Shown here: one piece after another, positions 21,131 through 30,602 of the stretch
How positions within the stretch are numbered: the first letter of the stretch is position 1
How the letters are laid out: every line of letters begins with the position of its first letter
Source: a virus
Virus record (IMG/VR): IMGVR_UViG_3300034283_000797
Span: 1 to 37,758 of that record
Length of the DNA stretch: 37,758 nt
Reading direction: 5' to 3' (one strand)
Program-made: the position numbers and the translations under genes
The notes under the pieces: generated by a model
The model's input: the letters and a program-made list of their open reading frames with translations, nothing else
What the model was told of the DNA's origin: nothing
Database searches by the model: none

Positions 21131-23095
21131 TTATGCTTCCAACATTCTATATTTCATTAAAACTTTATCTACATATTGCTGCGTTTCGGATGGCGCACTT
21201 CTTCGTATGCTTGCCCACGTTCTTGGCTTACCCTTAGCCTCTGCCTTATCTAAAGCAGTAAGAACGTTTCCAATGCCCCAATTATACGCAGCAATGCTTG
21301 CTTGCAGATCCTCTATTTGATTCATCTGCTGCCTCATGTAACGACTGCCAGCTTCAACATTCTTATTTGGATCAAAGATGTCTTTCTCTGCTAGACCTAA
21401 ATCACTCGCAGTACCAGGCATAAGTTGCAGTAAGCCTTTTGCTTTCTTCGGGCTTACAGCTTTCGGATTAAAACTTGATTCAACATCAATCATTGCCTTT
21501 ACCAAATTAGGTGGAGCGTATTGCTTGCCTACTGGTATGCTTACGTCTTGCTTACCTACTTTGACTGATTCAGGTTGCTCAATGGCTGTTGTTTGCGTTG
21601 GCTGCGTTTGCGCTTCAAGTGCTTGCAATTCAGCTTTCATCGCTTCTAAATCATCTTCACCAGTTCCTGTTGTTATTTGTGGCGCAGTTAAATTGGCTGC
21701 GTTTGTTGTTGGTTCTGTCGTTTGAGACAAGGCAGCACTTGTTAATGGTCTAGTAATACCAGGGGCAAAGTTTCCAATGCTTTCTGCTAGTGATCCTGCC
21801 CCTCGTAAAGTGCCGCCCGTAAGCTTCATTCCTGTAGGGGTGCTTAAAGCACCTAAACCAGCACCCAATAAAACGCCAGCGGGTATTCCACCAGTAGCGC
21901 CAACAAGAGCTGGAATGCCACCACCGCCGCTTGTGTAAAGAAAAAACTTTACAAGGTTTTTAAGTAATCTTCCTTTGTCAGCAGCATCAGCAGCTTGTCT
22001 AGTAGCAACTACTGGTCTTGCCAGGAGCATTCCTTGTAAATCTTTATTTAATGGTTTTACCTCTGGAGCATAACGCTCAATATGCTTCTGCAACTCATGG
22101 TACATAGCTCGATTAAACTTTGCATCTTTAGTGATGCCTTTAGGATCATACTTTGAGCCATAGTATTTTTTTTGCTCTTGAATATATTCAAGTTTTGCTG
22201 CCCCTTTGAAACGATCTATGCGGCTTTTCAAGTCAGCAATAGCGGCAGCTATTGTATTTTCATTCTCACCACCAAACTTACCTTTTTGATTAGCCCCTAC
22301 AACATCAATAAACTGTGGCGTTGTTACAGGTCCAGACACATTCTGAATGAGATTGCTAATTGTCTGATTTGTTTGATCGATATTGGCATCAAGCGTAGTT
22401 AGTTGTTTCCCTGGGTTAGACGACTTACCCAGAAACCCCTTATCAATTACGTTATCAGCTTGAGATTGAGTAAGGCTGATAGTATCACCCGCAGCCGTTT
22501 GTACTGCTTGTCGTTTTCCTGACGTTTTTACATAGTCACCTTTTCCGAAGCCAGCGGCTGCTCGCTGCATAGCTCGACCTTGCTCTGTCAATTTAGGAGC
22601 GGTAGCGCCAACAAGTTTTGTTCCTGTTTTTAATGCGGCAGGAGCAACTAAACTTGCAGCAAGTTGTAATCCAGGAGATTCAGGAGCGTACTCTTCGGCC
22701 GCTTTTACTCCTAAATATGAAGCCAACCCAGATACTGCTTGCGGGATAACTTTACCTGGACCAGTTGGGGTTGCATAAGACAACACTTCTTGCGGAATAG
22801 TTTTTTCTTGGAAGCCGTACCGAGGCGCCAATACAGCTAAATCTTGCTCCAGCGATTTAGAAATTGGGAAATATGGAACATTATATCCGAATTGACGTGT
22901 TGCTGCGATTGCTGGAGTCGTTATTACATCGGCTAGCCCAGCAAAAGCTTTTAGTGGTCCTGTAGTAACATCATAGCCAAGTTGTTTTAATGAATAACCT
23001 TCGCTTAGCGTTGCTGTTGGGAGTTGATTCAATTCTGCATCTAAGCTGGCGTTCTTAGCTTCTAATGCAGCTAATTCTGGATCAATATCTGCCAT
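21131..23095 (-). CDS. Internal virion protein with C-terminal lytic transglycosylase
   Basis: A 654-aa protein combining a predicted ejected virion part with an SLT domain. The C-terminal 120 residues hold KAMIDVESSFNPKAVSP with catalytic Glu about residue 539, GLLQLMPGTA and AAYNWGIGNV, the classic SLT signature. About residues 385-440 form a Gly-rich hydrophobic region (GGIPALVGATGGIPAGVLL) that could insert in membrane. This matches the function of T7 gp16-type core proteins, which degrade murein so DNA can enter. Here the enzyme is at the C terminus rather than the N terminus. Confidence 0.88.
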   Translation of the reverse strand: MADIDPELAALEAKNASLDAELNQLPTATLSEGYSLKQLGYDVTTGPLKAFAGLADVITTPAIAATRQFGYNVPYFPISKSLEQDLAVLAPRYGFQEKTIPQEVLSYATPTGPGKVIPQAVSGLASYLGVKAAEEYAPESPGLQLAASLVAPAALKTGTKLVGATAPKLTEQGRAMQRAAAGFGKGDYVKTSGKRQAVQTAAGDTISLTQSQADNVIDKGFLGKSSNPGKQLTTLDANIDQTNQTISNLIQNVSGPVTTPQFIDVVGANQKGKFGGENENTIAAAIADLKSRIDRFKGAAKLEYIQEQKKYYGSKYDPKGITKDAKFNRAMYHELQKHIERYAPEVKPLNKDLQGMLLARPVVATRQAADAADKGRLLKNLVKFFLYTSGGGGIPALVGATGGIPAGVLLGAGLGALSTPTGMKLTGGTLRGAGSLAESIGNFAPGITRPLTSAALSQTTEPTTNAANLTAPQITTGTGEDDLEAMKAELQALEAQTQPTQTTAIEQPESVKVGKQDVSIPVGKQYAPPNLVKAMIDVESSFNPKAVSPKKAKGLLQLMPGTASDLGLAEKDIFDPNKNVEAGSRYMRQQMNQIEDLQASIAAYNWGIGNVLTALDKAEAKGKPRTWASIRRSAPSETQQYVDKVLMKYRMLEA

Positions 23096-23097
23096 GA

Positions 23098-24390
23098 CTA
23101 TCGCCCTTGCTGTAATCTTGCTTGCTTCTCAGCTTCTTTTTGAGCAATTTGCTGTCTAAGAACTGCCTTGCGTTGTTCTATATCAGTTTTAACTTGCGGC
23201 ATTGGTGATAGCTGTTCCCCCTTTTGTTGAGCAAAATAAGTTTCCCAGGGTAAACGATTAGGATTGATCTGATTGTTTTTTAAAACTTGATCCTTCTTGT
23301 ATTTATTCCATAACAAGTCGGCTCCTGAAGCATCACCTTTGTCTTGAACGTAAGTTTCTACAAAATTAGCATACTCATTGTTGAGCTTGTTTATCTCAAT
23401 CATGTTTTGCAATAAACGAGCATTTTCAGTTGGTGTGTTGGCTGAAGATGGACCAGATCCAATTAACATTTGCGTTTCAAAGTTAGAAACAGCACCTGGA
23501 GACTTTAACTCCTTAACAACCTCTGGGCGTATAGAATCTAATTCTTTTTGAGATGCTCGTTGCTGTTTTTCTTTTAGTCCACCTTCAGTTGGCGCATACT
23601 GATACATACCAGAGGCTAGTTCTCTTACGCTGCTTATCAAAGCAGGTCCACCAGTTTCTCCTGCGCCTGCAATACCTGCTGTTGCCTTGGAAATCATGGC
23701 ATCAGCATTTGCAACAGACTGACGAATCTTATTGATATTTTCTAATGCAGTTTTTGTTTGCGTTTCTTCGGTTTTAAGATTCTTAGTTGCGTAATCCAAC
23801 CGTTCGCTTGGAGGTAGCCCCAAACCTTTCGCTTGTTTGATTAAACGGTCACGTTTTTGCGCCGTAGTTTCATACTCTCCAAAAATGCCTTCTTTTGGTG
23901 GTGGTGCTAATTGCTCCTCTACGCTTTTACCAAACAGATTAGCAAACTCAGGTGGTCTCGCTCCTTGTTTGATTGCTTCTAATGTTACGTCTTGCTTAAA
24001 CTTAGCTTGCTGTTGTGCCGATGCAGCCTTGCTTGCCAACTCCTGCTGAGTCAACGCAGTAGACAGCGTAGACAATCTGCCACCAATGTCAGGGGATGCA
24101 TCAAGCCCACCAATAAAGTCAGTCCTAGCCTGCGGCGTAGTCATGCTCATCATCTGGTTCGCTAGAGTATTGGCTTGCAAAGTATCCTGAGCAGCTTGAG
24201 ACCTAGCCTGGTAGCCCAATAATGACTGAAGCAATACTGACCCAAGGCTGATACCAATAGCCTGTCCTGTTGAGCCGTATGGGTTGATAAGCTGTGGTGT
24301 AGCTTGAGCCAATGCTTGTTGGCCGATACCATAACCAGTTTGTGCTGGTGAAAAGTTAAGGCCGTATAATGCTTCTTCTAATGTCGCCAT
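23098..24390 (-). CDS. Internal virion / ejection protein, 430 aa
   Basis: A Gln/Ala-rich, largely helical protein with coiled-coil segments (QKRDRLIKQAKGLG, then KNLKTEETQTKTALENINKI) and a C-terminal helix (RQQIAQKEAEKQARLQ). The N-terminal part has Gly/Ala residues typical of ejected core proteins. It lies two bases from the transglycosylase gene and one base from the 306-aa gene, a three-gene ejection block. No enzyme motif is visible. Confidence 0.72.
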   Translation of the reverse strand: MATLEEALYGLNFSPAQTGYGIGQQALAQATPQLINPYGSTGQAIGISLGSVLLQSLLGYQARSQAAQDTLQANTLANQMMSMTTPQARTDFIGGLDASPDIGGRLSTLSTALTQQELASKAASAQQQAKFKQDVTLEAIKQGARPPEFANLFGKSVEEQLAPPPKEGIFGEYETTAQKRDRLIKQAKGLGLPPSERLDYATKNLKTEETQTKTALENINKIRQSVANADAMISKATAGIAGAGETGGPALISSVRELASGMYQYAPTEGGLKEKQQRASQKELDSIRPEVVKELKSPGAVSNFETQMLIGSGPSSANTPTENARLLQNMIEINKLNNEYANFVETYVQDKGDASGADLLWNKYKKDQVLKNNQINPNRLPWETYFAQQKGEQLSPMPQVKTDIEQRKAVLRQQIAQKEAEKQARLQQGR

Positions 24391-25311
24391 TTAGCTTCCA
24401 CCTCGCGTAAGACGTTGTGTTATTCCAGCGCCTACACCTTGTGCAAATCCCTGAGCAACATTTGCCCACGGATTAGGTTGCTGCTGTCCGTATCCTTGTC
24501 CTAAAGTTTCTGCTTGCATACGCTCATAAAGAGTAGGTCCAGGCTGTGCACCACCGCCACCGCCACGAGGCATAGCTCTCATCTGCTGTAACTTGTATTT
24601 GTTCTCTAGTGCTGCAAGCTCCTTAGCAAACTGCTGCTGTTGAGTAAGTTGCTCTCCTTGATACTGAGCACCAACGCCAGCAACATACGGAGCCTGAATT
24701 GCTTGGAATTGCTCATAAGGTGCCATAGCAGTTTTATAAGCCTGTCCAAAGCCTTGCTCCTGTATGCCGTATGCAGCAGTCTCAGCGGCACTCATAGCCT
24801 CTTGTCGTGCAAGGTCTTGGCGAACATTGGTTTGTTTGTAAAGTGCCTGTGCTGCTGGGGAAGCTGGATCTAATCCACGCTCTGCAATCTGGCGCTGTAC
24901 GTCCTCTTGTTGACGCTGAAACTCTTCCTGGTTACGTCTTTCAAACGTACCCAATACGTTCTGCCTTGCCTTGTCCATTTCGGTTTGAAATCCAGGCTGA
25001 TACTGAGATTGCATCTGGTAAGGATCAAACCCACGGAAGCGATTAACGATGTCACCATAAGCTTGTCCACCTGCCTCAAAGCCTTGCTCTACCTGCTGCT
25101 CTCTTGTCATGTCAGCAAATGAAGTTGGTCCTGTTGGAGCCGCAGCTGGCGCTTGTACTCCACCAGCTTTCTTAATGCCACCTTGTAGCTTCTTGATTTG
25201 CGGGTCGTTAGGTCTAACACGCTTTAAGTAATCAACACGTCGTTGTGCTCGTGCTACATCAAACGGAGCATTATCTTTCTTTGTTGGGTCTTTTCCTAAT
25301 GCTGATGCCAT
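24391..25311 (-). CDS. Internal virion protein, 306 aa (Gln-rich helical)
   Basis: A Gln/Ala-rich protein with a typical pattern of phage internal proteins: DKARQNVLGTFERRNQEEFQ, QRQIAERGLDPASPAAQAL and a later FAKELAALENKYKLQQMRA. Ends in a Gly-rich tail. It lies between the tail hub and the other ejection proteins. The role in genome delivery is inferred from neighbours and composition. Confidence 0.72.
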   Translation of the reverse strand: MASALGKDPTKKDNAPFDVARAQRRVDYLKRVRPNDPQIKKLQGGIKKAGGVQAPAAAPTGPTSFADMTREQQVEQGFEAGGQAYGDIVNRFRGFDPYQMQSQYQPGFQTEMDKARQNVLGTFERRNQEEFQRQQEDVQRQIAERGLDPASPAAQALYKQTNVRQDLARQEAMSAAETAAYGIQEQGFGQAYKTAMAPYEQFQAIQAPYVAGVGAQYQGEQLTQQQQFAKELAALENKYKLQQMRAMPRGGGGGAQPGPTLYERMQAETLGQGYGQQQPNPWANVAQGFAQGVGAGITQRLTRGGS

Positions 25312-25313
25312 AA

Positions 25314-26846
25314 TTATACCTGTCCGCCTAAATCAAATCTCACCTCAAAACCAAGGATTTGCATAGTTGTATTTTTGACTGAACCACCAAATCTGACAGC
25401 AGCACAATGCCCTTGCCCCTTAACAGCATATCTATCAAAGATGTATTCAATGTCTGCTGACCAAGGACTAAACCAAGGACTGCCCCACGGCGTGAACACT
25501 CCTGACGGTGTAGTAACAGTCGTAACTGTTGGTGCTCTCTTGAAATCAACATCTAAGCCAAGGTTAAGAGTAACGCCACGTTTTGTTTTTAGTATTGGGC
25601 GAATATCCTTAAATGCTTTGTAATTACCTCGTGAGCCATAAAAGCTAAATGCGGTGCGACCACTAAATCTGATTGGCTGACTTGCTGTAGTTGTTACAGC
25701 GTCGGCTTGCCCAGACTCACCCTCCCATACAATGCCAGTGGATGAGCCATAAAATGGACGCTTGTTAAAGACCGTTGCTGCTAGGCAATCCTCATCGCTA
25801 AACATCTCGAAAACAGTCCAACCTTTAGTGTCGATTGAATACACTAAAAACTTACAACCTAAGCCTGACGTTGGAATATTGATATAAACTCTTCTACCTT
25901 GCGGCCAAAAAAAGCCAGACCACTGATGATCAAAAGACGTCGTAACAGCGTACTCAGATATAAATGGATTTACTTTCTGACTGATAGCGTTTAACGCTTG
26001 TTCTGGGTCGCTTGAAAATAAAGCAGAGATTGGAACTATGCCCTGCTCTGTAATAATCCAGACTTCATTATTAACTCGCACATGGGCTCTATAACCTAAC
26101 GGCTTACCAATTATGTACCGCCCAACAAGTCCCCATGTCGTAGGGTCGCCAGCATAAGTACCAGTGTAAAAAACTATTTCGCCTTCTGAACTAAGTGCCC
26201 AGAAGTAATCTTGTGCCGCTACATTGGCACTATTGCTGTAACTACCAATCGCAACAAGAAACCCGCCACGAGTAAAAACGTACTGAAAATCAAAAGCAGT
26301 AAGAGCAGGAGTGCCACCTGTACCAGTAACTTGCAAACCTCCATACCAAACCTTAGCTGTATTAGCCTCAACAAAGTACAAACGCTCTTTATGCGCCGTT
26401 ACGTTAACAAGCAAGTTTTTACTAACACCAGTAAAGGTAATATCAGAGCAAGTACCTGTGCCTGTGTAAACTTGAGCATTGTTAGTACCGTTACAAAGGT
26501 AAAGATTGTTAGCAAATGTTATGTACTGCCAATCACCTGTTGTTGGCGTAGTGCTACCAGTTATATCGCTAGAAACACCAGCAGTAGTAATCTTGTAAAT
26601 CTTGCTATTGCTGCAAGCTATAAGTTGAGTGCTGCCGTCTTTAAGGTTAATTGGCGCTAGTAACTTAATTGGAGTACTAGTACCAATATCAGCAAACTTT
26701 TCATAGCCAAGGCGAACTGTAGGCGCACCAGCTCCAGGGAACACGTTTACAAGTTCCAGCGCAAAGGCTGGATCCATGTTGTCTATCGGACTTACTAAGT
26801 CCAATCCTCCGTATGGAGGTGACATTGTGAATCCCTGAAATGGCAT
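25314..26846 (-). CDS. Tail hub / nozzle protein (beta-propeller, P22 gp10- or T7 gp12-like)
   Basis: A 510-aa strand-rich protein. The start PPYGGLDLVSPIDNMDPAFA and the early VRLGYEKFADIG fit the family of podovirus tail hub, DNA stabilisation or nozzle proteins. Recurrent blade-like segments follow, such as WQYITFANNLYLCNGTNNAQV and ERLYFVEANTAKVWYGG, and IDTKGWTVFEMF near residue 360. It would close the tail tube below the adaptor. The start overlaps the 204-aa gene by one base. Confidence 0.8.
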   Translation of the reverse strand: MPFQGFTMSPPYGGLDLVSPIDNMDPAFALELVNVFPGAGAPTVRLGYEKFADIGTSTPIKLLAPINLKDGSTQLIACSNSKIYKITTAGVSSDITGSTTPTTGDWQYITFANNLYLCNGTNNAQVYTGTGTCSDITFTGVSKNLLVNVTAHKERLYFVEANTAKVWYGGLQVTGTGGTPALTAFDFQYVFTRGGFLVAIGSYSNSANVAAQDYFWALSSEGEIVFYTGTYAGDPTTWGLVGRYIIGKPLGYRAHVRVNNEVWIITEQGIVPISALFSSDPEQALNAISQKVNPFISEYAVTTSFDHQWSGFFWPQGRRVYINIPTSGLGCKFLVYSIDTKGWTVFEMFSDEDCLAATVFNKRPFYGSSTGIVWEGESGQADAVTTTASQPIRFSGRTAFSFYGSRGNYKAFKDIRPILKTKRGVTLNLGLDVDFKRAPTVTTVTTPSGVFTPWGSPWFSPWSADIEYIFDRYAVKGQGHCAAVRFGGSVKNTTMQILGFEVRFDLGGQV

Positions 26847-27460
26847 TAGTATTTCCTAAACATTTGTTGTCTTGTTGGCATCTGCTGCTGTTGCGGCTGT
26901 TGTGGCATACTAGCTGGATAATTAACCATTTGATTCCAATCTATTGGTGGCATATTACCTTGCTGGCCAAGTCCATTTTGTAGTCCTGGAATTGGCTGAT
27001 ATTGCTGCTGCATTTGATTTAGATAGAAGTCACGAGACCCTCCCGCCCAAGACATGGTGTTAGGCTCTTCCCCGTATTTACCAAGTTCGGCTTGGCTCAT
27101 TGAAGATGTTTGCAGCTGTGGCATTTGTGCTCGAATTTGCTGGAAGAAAGGCGATTGCAACACACGTTGTGACTCCTCTGGAGAGTGCCGTTGCATTTGG
27201 TCGTTTAGCGGCTGACCAGCAATCATCTGTCCCACTTGCCCTGGCGATGCTTGGATTGGTAATGGTCTTGGTTGTCTCATCCCACTAGCAGCACCAGCTA
27301 CAGCTTGCGGAGCTTGTGGTTGTGGCTGTCTTTGTATTGCTCGCCCTCTCTGGCTTACAAGACCACCCTTATTGCCACGGTAAACGCCAGGAGAAAGACG
27401 TTCCATAGCTTTCTCTCGTGGTGCTTTTGCTAATGCGCCTTTTAGCTTCTCGCCTTTCAT
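26846..27460 (-). CDS. Gln/Pro-rich virion-associated protein
   Basis: A 204-aa low-complexity protein dominated by Gln, Pro and Met after a basic N terminus (MKGEKLKGALAKAPREK). Residues 22-36 carry LSPGVYRGNKGGLV, closely resembling QSAGLYRNDAGKLV near the C terminus of the preceding ejection protein. It overlaps both neighbours by one to four bases. Probably a virion component; no domain known. Confidence 0.65.
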   Translation of the reverse strand: MKGEKLKGALAKAPREKAMERLSPGVYRGNKGGLVSQRGRAIQRQPQPQAPQAVAGAASGMRQPRPLPIQASPGQVGQMIAGQPLNDQMQRHSPEESQRVLQSPFFQQIRAQMPQLQTSSMSQAELGKYGEEPNTMSWAGGSRDFYLNQMQQQYQPIPGLQNGLGQQGNMPPIDWNQMVNYPASMPQQPQQQQMPTRQQMFRKY

Positions 27461-29013
27461 TTCTTTTCCTCCTTAGATTTACTGTAAGCCTTTTGCAATG
27501 CTCCTCGCATTGTTGGTGCTGCCACTAATTTTCCTGCATCGTTTCTATAAAGTCCTGCGGATTGTCTAGCTACTTCGCCTTTCTTTGGTCTAGGAATAAT
27601 CGCCTCTGGAGCTGGAGCAGCGCCTACTAACTGTTGCGCTCCACTCATGTAGTAGTTGTATTTATTTTGGTCGATACGATTTTCCGATAACGCACTATCT
27701 AATTTGGATTTAATCAAATCCATCGTAATGCCTTGCTGCTTTGCAAAGTGCTGCATATTTGATAACGAAGTATTGGGGTCATCTTTAGCGTTACTTACAG
27801 CAGCTTTAGCGTACATGATTGCCATGTCTGACGCTTTCTGCCCAACGTATCCATATGAACTTGCCAAAGCATCTGCGGCAGGAACAGCAGCATTCCAAGC
27901 GTTTGGATTACCTTCTGCAACTTTATCTACGTTTTTCCATTTAAGATGGCTGCCATCTTGCCCAAAGTTGTATTTGGAGCCATCAGCTAAAGTGCCATAA
28001 TACTTATCATCTAGTATGCCTTGTTCTTTTAGAACACCACGAACAGCATCACGAGCCATCTGAGGTTTCTTTTTAGAACTTCCAGTATAGGCTCCAATTC
28101 CACCTGCTAATGCACCAACACCCGCTCCAATAGCAGCACCAATAGCTGTTCCTGGTCCTGGAACAATGCTGCCAATACCAGCTCCTATTGCTGCTCCTGA
28201 CGCTGCACCTCCAATAATTCCGGTTTGAGTGCGCTGCTGTCCAGCTGCCATATCGCCCATAGCTTCAGCGGTCTTATAGCCAGAGTATCCACCTGCTAGT
28301 ATGTTTAAGCCTGGGATTACATAAGCTCCGGTAGCTCCAGCTCCAGCTCCAGTTGCTACCGCTCCACTTGCAGCTGCAAGATTGCCAGCGGCAGCAGCTC
28401 CACCGATAGCAGCTCCAGCTGTATCACCTGATTTATATGATTTATAAGCACCATACATTTGCGCTAAAGCAAGTCCACCTTGCGCTACTTGGCTCCAATT
28501 AACGTTGGACCAAAATCCAGGATCATTAAGCGATTCAGTTGGAACCTGCTGTGGTCCAGAAGGTGTTTGAACTACAGACGTAGCTCCTTTTGTGCTTACA
28601 ACAGGAGGTGGAGTTGGCGAGCTTGCGCCAATTTCTACTGCTGGACCTGCTCCACTGACTGTTGTTGTGCCTGGTGTTGGCACAGGTCGAGTCATTGTAA
28701 TAGCTCCGCTTTCTGCGTAATTAGGTGTTGCAAAAGCACCTTTTACATTCGGAAATCCACGTAGGGCTTCTTGCGTTAATAATACACCACCAACCATGCC
28801 TCCAGTCTGAGCCAATCCCGATCTTTGAGCTGCTGCTGCTTGCTCTTTTCGTATCTGCTCTGGAGTCTTAGGCGCACCAAATATGGAAGTGGTTTGGTCG
28901 TAAGCTACCTGATGCGGAAAGCCATTACTGGTTAGCCAAGCATAGTAAGCATCTGGTCTGCTCCTAGCAAACTCTGGTGCTTCAGGATGGAATGCTTGTT
29001 GATTCATCGCCAT
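27457..29013 (-). CDS. Ejection/pilot protein with glycine-zipper region
   Basis: A 518-aa protein read from the ATG at 29013, two bases after the adaptor stop. A long Gly/Ala-rich stretch (about residues 200-310) has glycine-zipper repeats such as GAASGAAIGAGIGSIVPGPG and AIGAAIGAGVGALAGGIGAY, able to insert into membranes. A basic SSKKK follows. This composition is typical of podovirus ejection proteins that form a channel through the envelope. The C terminus shares the GLYRNDAGKLV motif with the following gene. Confidence 0.75.
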   Translation of the reverse strand: MAMNQQAFHPEAPEFARSRPDAYYAWLTSNGFPHQVAYDQTTSIFGAPKTPEQIRKEQAAAAQRSGLAQTGGMVGGVLLTQEALRGFPNVKGAFATPNYAESGAITMTRPVPTPGTTTVSGAGPAVEIGASSPTPPPVVSTKGATSVVQTPSGPQQVPTESLNDPGFWSNVNWSQVAQGGLALAQMYGAYKSYKSGDTAGAAIGGAAAAGNLAAASGAVATGAGAGATGAYVIPGLNILAGGYSGYKTAEAMGDMAAGQQRTQTGIIGGAASGAAIGAGIGSIVPGPGTAIGAAIGAGVGALAGGIGAYTGSSKKKPQMARDAVRGVLKEQGILDDKYYGTLADGSKYNFGQDGSHLKWKNVDKVAEGNPNAWNAAVPAADALASSYGYVGQKASDMAIMYAKAAVSNAKDDPNTSLSNMQHFAKQQGITMDLIKSKLDSALSENRIDQNKYNYYMSGAQQLVGAAPAPEAIIPRPKKGEVARQSAGLYRNDAGKLVAAPTMRGALQKAYSKSKEEKK

Positions 29014-29015
29014 AA

Positions 29016-29879
29016 CTATATCCAAGTTCCAAATACTGCCACGCCATTTCTTGCATACTGAAGGGGTCTATTAGCTCCACCAGCCCAAATAATTTTACCT
29101 GCTGCCGATCTACTAAACTCTTCATGCAACTGTTGATCAAACTTAGGTCTAATACTGTCTAGCCCGTGAATCTCAGCAAAGCGTTCTAGTACGCCCTGCT
29201 CAAGCAACTTCTCCTGGAATATGCTCTTGTCTGTGTCAGCTAGAAACTCACTATAAGCACCGTTGTAATACGTCCAGGTGACTCCGCCATCAGATACGCT
29301 TCCGCTAGTATGCGTAGGTGCTGTAGCGCCTGTAGTGCCACCTGCTGTAGTTTGATAGTAGTTGCCGTTATAGAAACAGTAAGCATTAGCAGCAAAGGCA
29401 GTTGATGCTGTCCAAGTCTTAGGAACAACGCTTCTGTCTGCAATGTACTCAAATATAAGGACTTGGCCGTTAGTACCAGCATCAGGCGTTGGACTGATTA
29501 GCAACTCATTGTTGCTCATCCCTCGAATCTGAAAGCGTTGATAAATGGTAGGGTAAAGTCCAAAGCCTTCAATCTCAGCAAACTCTTGCTCGCTCATGGG
29601 ACCCAGAACTCTCCAACGAGTGCTTTGATTCCAAAAGGTTTCGTATTGATAGTGAGAAAAAGCCGCTGGCAGGGCGTACGTGGCTTGCCCAGATACCAGC
29701 GTTATCGAACCAGAAGCATAGCACTTCTGCCACGGATACGCCTCAAATATGTCACGGTTAATACGTTGCGCTATAGCCAGAAGCTGCTTAGTAGTCGTTT
29801 CAGTCGACGAAAATATATTCGACTCAACAGTGTAACCAGCCTCATTTGCAACATTTTGTATAACCGTGGCTATGCTCAT
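29016..29879 (-). CDS. Head-to-tail adaptor with inserted Trp/Gly-rich module
   Basis: A 287-aa protein. The start (MSIATVIQNVANEAGY, then IAQRINRDIFEAYPWQKCY) and the end (LEQGVLERFAEIHGLD, QLHEEFSRSAAGKI) are the helical parts of P22 gp4/T7 gp11-type adaptors that sit under the portal. Residues 155-208 are a compact insertion (TWTASTAFAANAYCFYNGN to DGGVTWTYYNG), a module seen in many phage surface proteins and resembling chitin-binding-type CBM repeats. The overlap with both neighbours is ATGA-like. The insertion would protrude from the neck. Confidence 0.8.
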   Translation of the reverse strand: MSIATVIQNVANEAGYTVESNIFSSTETTTKQLLAIAQRINRDIFEAYPWQKCYASGSITLVSGQATYALPAAFSHYQYETFWNQSTRWRVLGPMSEQEFAEIEGFGLYPTIYQRFQIRGMSNNELLISPTPDAGTNGQVLIFEYIADRSVVPKTWTASTAFAANAYCFYNGNYYQTTAGGTTGATAPTHTSGSVSDGGVTWTYYNGAYSEFLADTDKSIFQEKLLEQGVLERFAEIHGLDSIRPKFDQQLHEEFSRSAAGKIIWAGGANRPLQYARNGVAVFGTWI

Positions 29880-30556
29880 ACTTTTCTCGGTCGACCCCTA
29901 CGCTTCACTGGTTCATCGGTTTCATCAACATCATCGAGTTCGTCCACAACTTCAGTAGATTGGATCACCTCCCTTCGATGTGAGCGTAAGTCTGTACCTT
30001 CATTGGCTTCGATACGCTGCATGAAAAGCTCCAACTTCTCCTCAAGTTTAGCTGTGCGAGCTTGCTCCTTCTCAAGCAACTGCTTGAGCTTAACAACCTC
30101 ATTCTGGTCCGACTTAGCGGCTGCCAGCCAATCTTGAGCTAACTTTGCAAACTTGCCCAAGGTGCCTAGTTTGCGTTTTGCCTCATCTGAAGCATTAGCT
30201 AGTTGCTCTACTGTTTTGAATCCAAGGTACTGAAGCTCTCGCATAGCGGAGCCTGACATCATTGCCCACTCAGATAGTGGCGTGCCTTCTGTTACTGGCT
30301 CTGAACCAGCCTTAAACGCAGCATACTTATCTGGATAATCTCGAATATCCTGCGGCTCAATACGTCTAACCGTTTCATCCATGCCTGGAAATTGAATACT
30401 GATAGATGGAATCTCATCAAATATCGGACGCCCTTCCTTTAGGGTTTTTTCCTCATTCTCGTTGTAGGCATTAAAGAAACGGACATTAGCGCCAGAGTAT
30501 CGCTTCTTGGGCGTTTGCTGCCCATTCATGATGCCCTGCCAGTCTATGTGTGCCAT
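29876..30556 (-). CDS. Conserved phage protein with AT-hook-like tail
   Basis: A 226-aa protein with the conserved pattern GRPIFDEIPSISIQFPGMDE, RDYPDKYAAFKAG and TPLSEWAMMS, then ELQYLGFKTVEQLANASDEA, a helical HhH-like stretch, and a coiled coil (about 150-190). It ends KRRGRPRKV, an AT-hook-type motif. I recall the first half from a family found upstream of adaptors in many podoviruses, function unknown. It overlaps the adaptor by four bases. Confidence 0.72.
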   Translation of the reverse strand: MAHIDWQGIMNGQQTPKKRYSGANVRFFNAYNENEEKTLKEGRPIFDEIPSISIQFPGMDETVRRIEPQDIRDYPDKYAAFKAGSEPVTEGTPLSEWAMMSGSAMRELQYLGFKTVEQLANASDEAKRKLGTLGKFAKLAQDWLAAAKSDQNEVVKLKQLLEKEQARTAKLEEKLELFMQRIEANEGTDLRSHRREVIQSTEVVDELDDVDETDEPVKRRGRPRKV

Positions 30557-30602
30557 ACCGTAATCTCCGTAAATAGGCGTTATTGCCTACCTACTTATAG
30601 CA

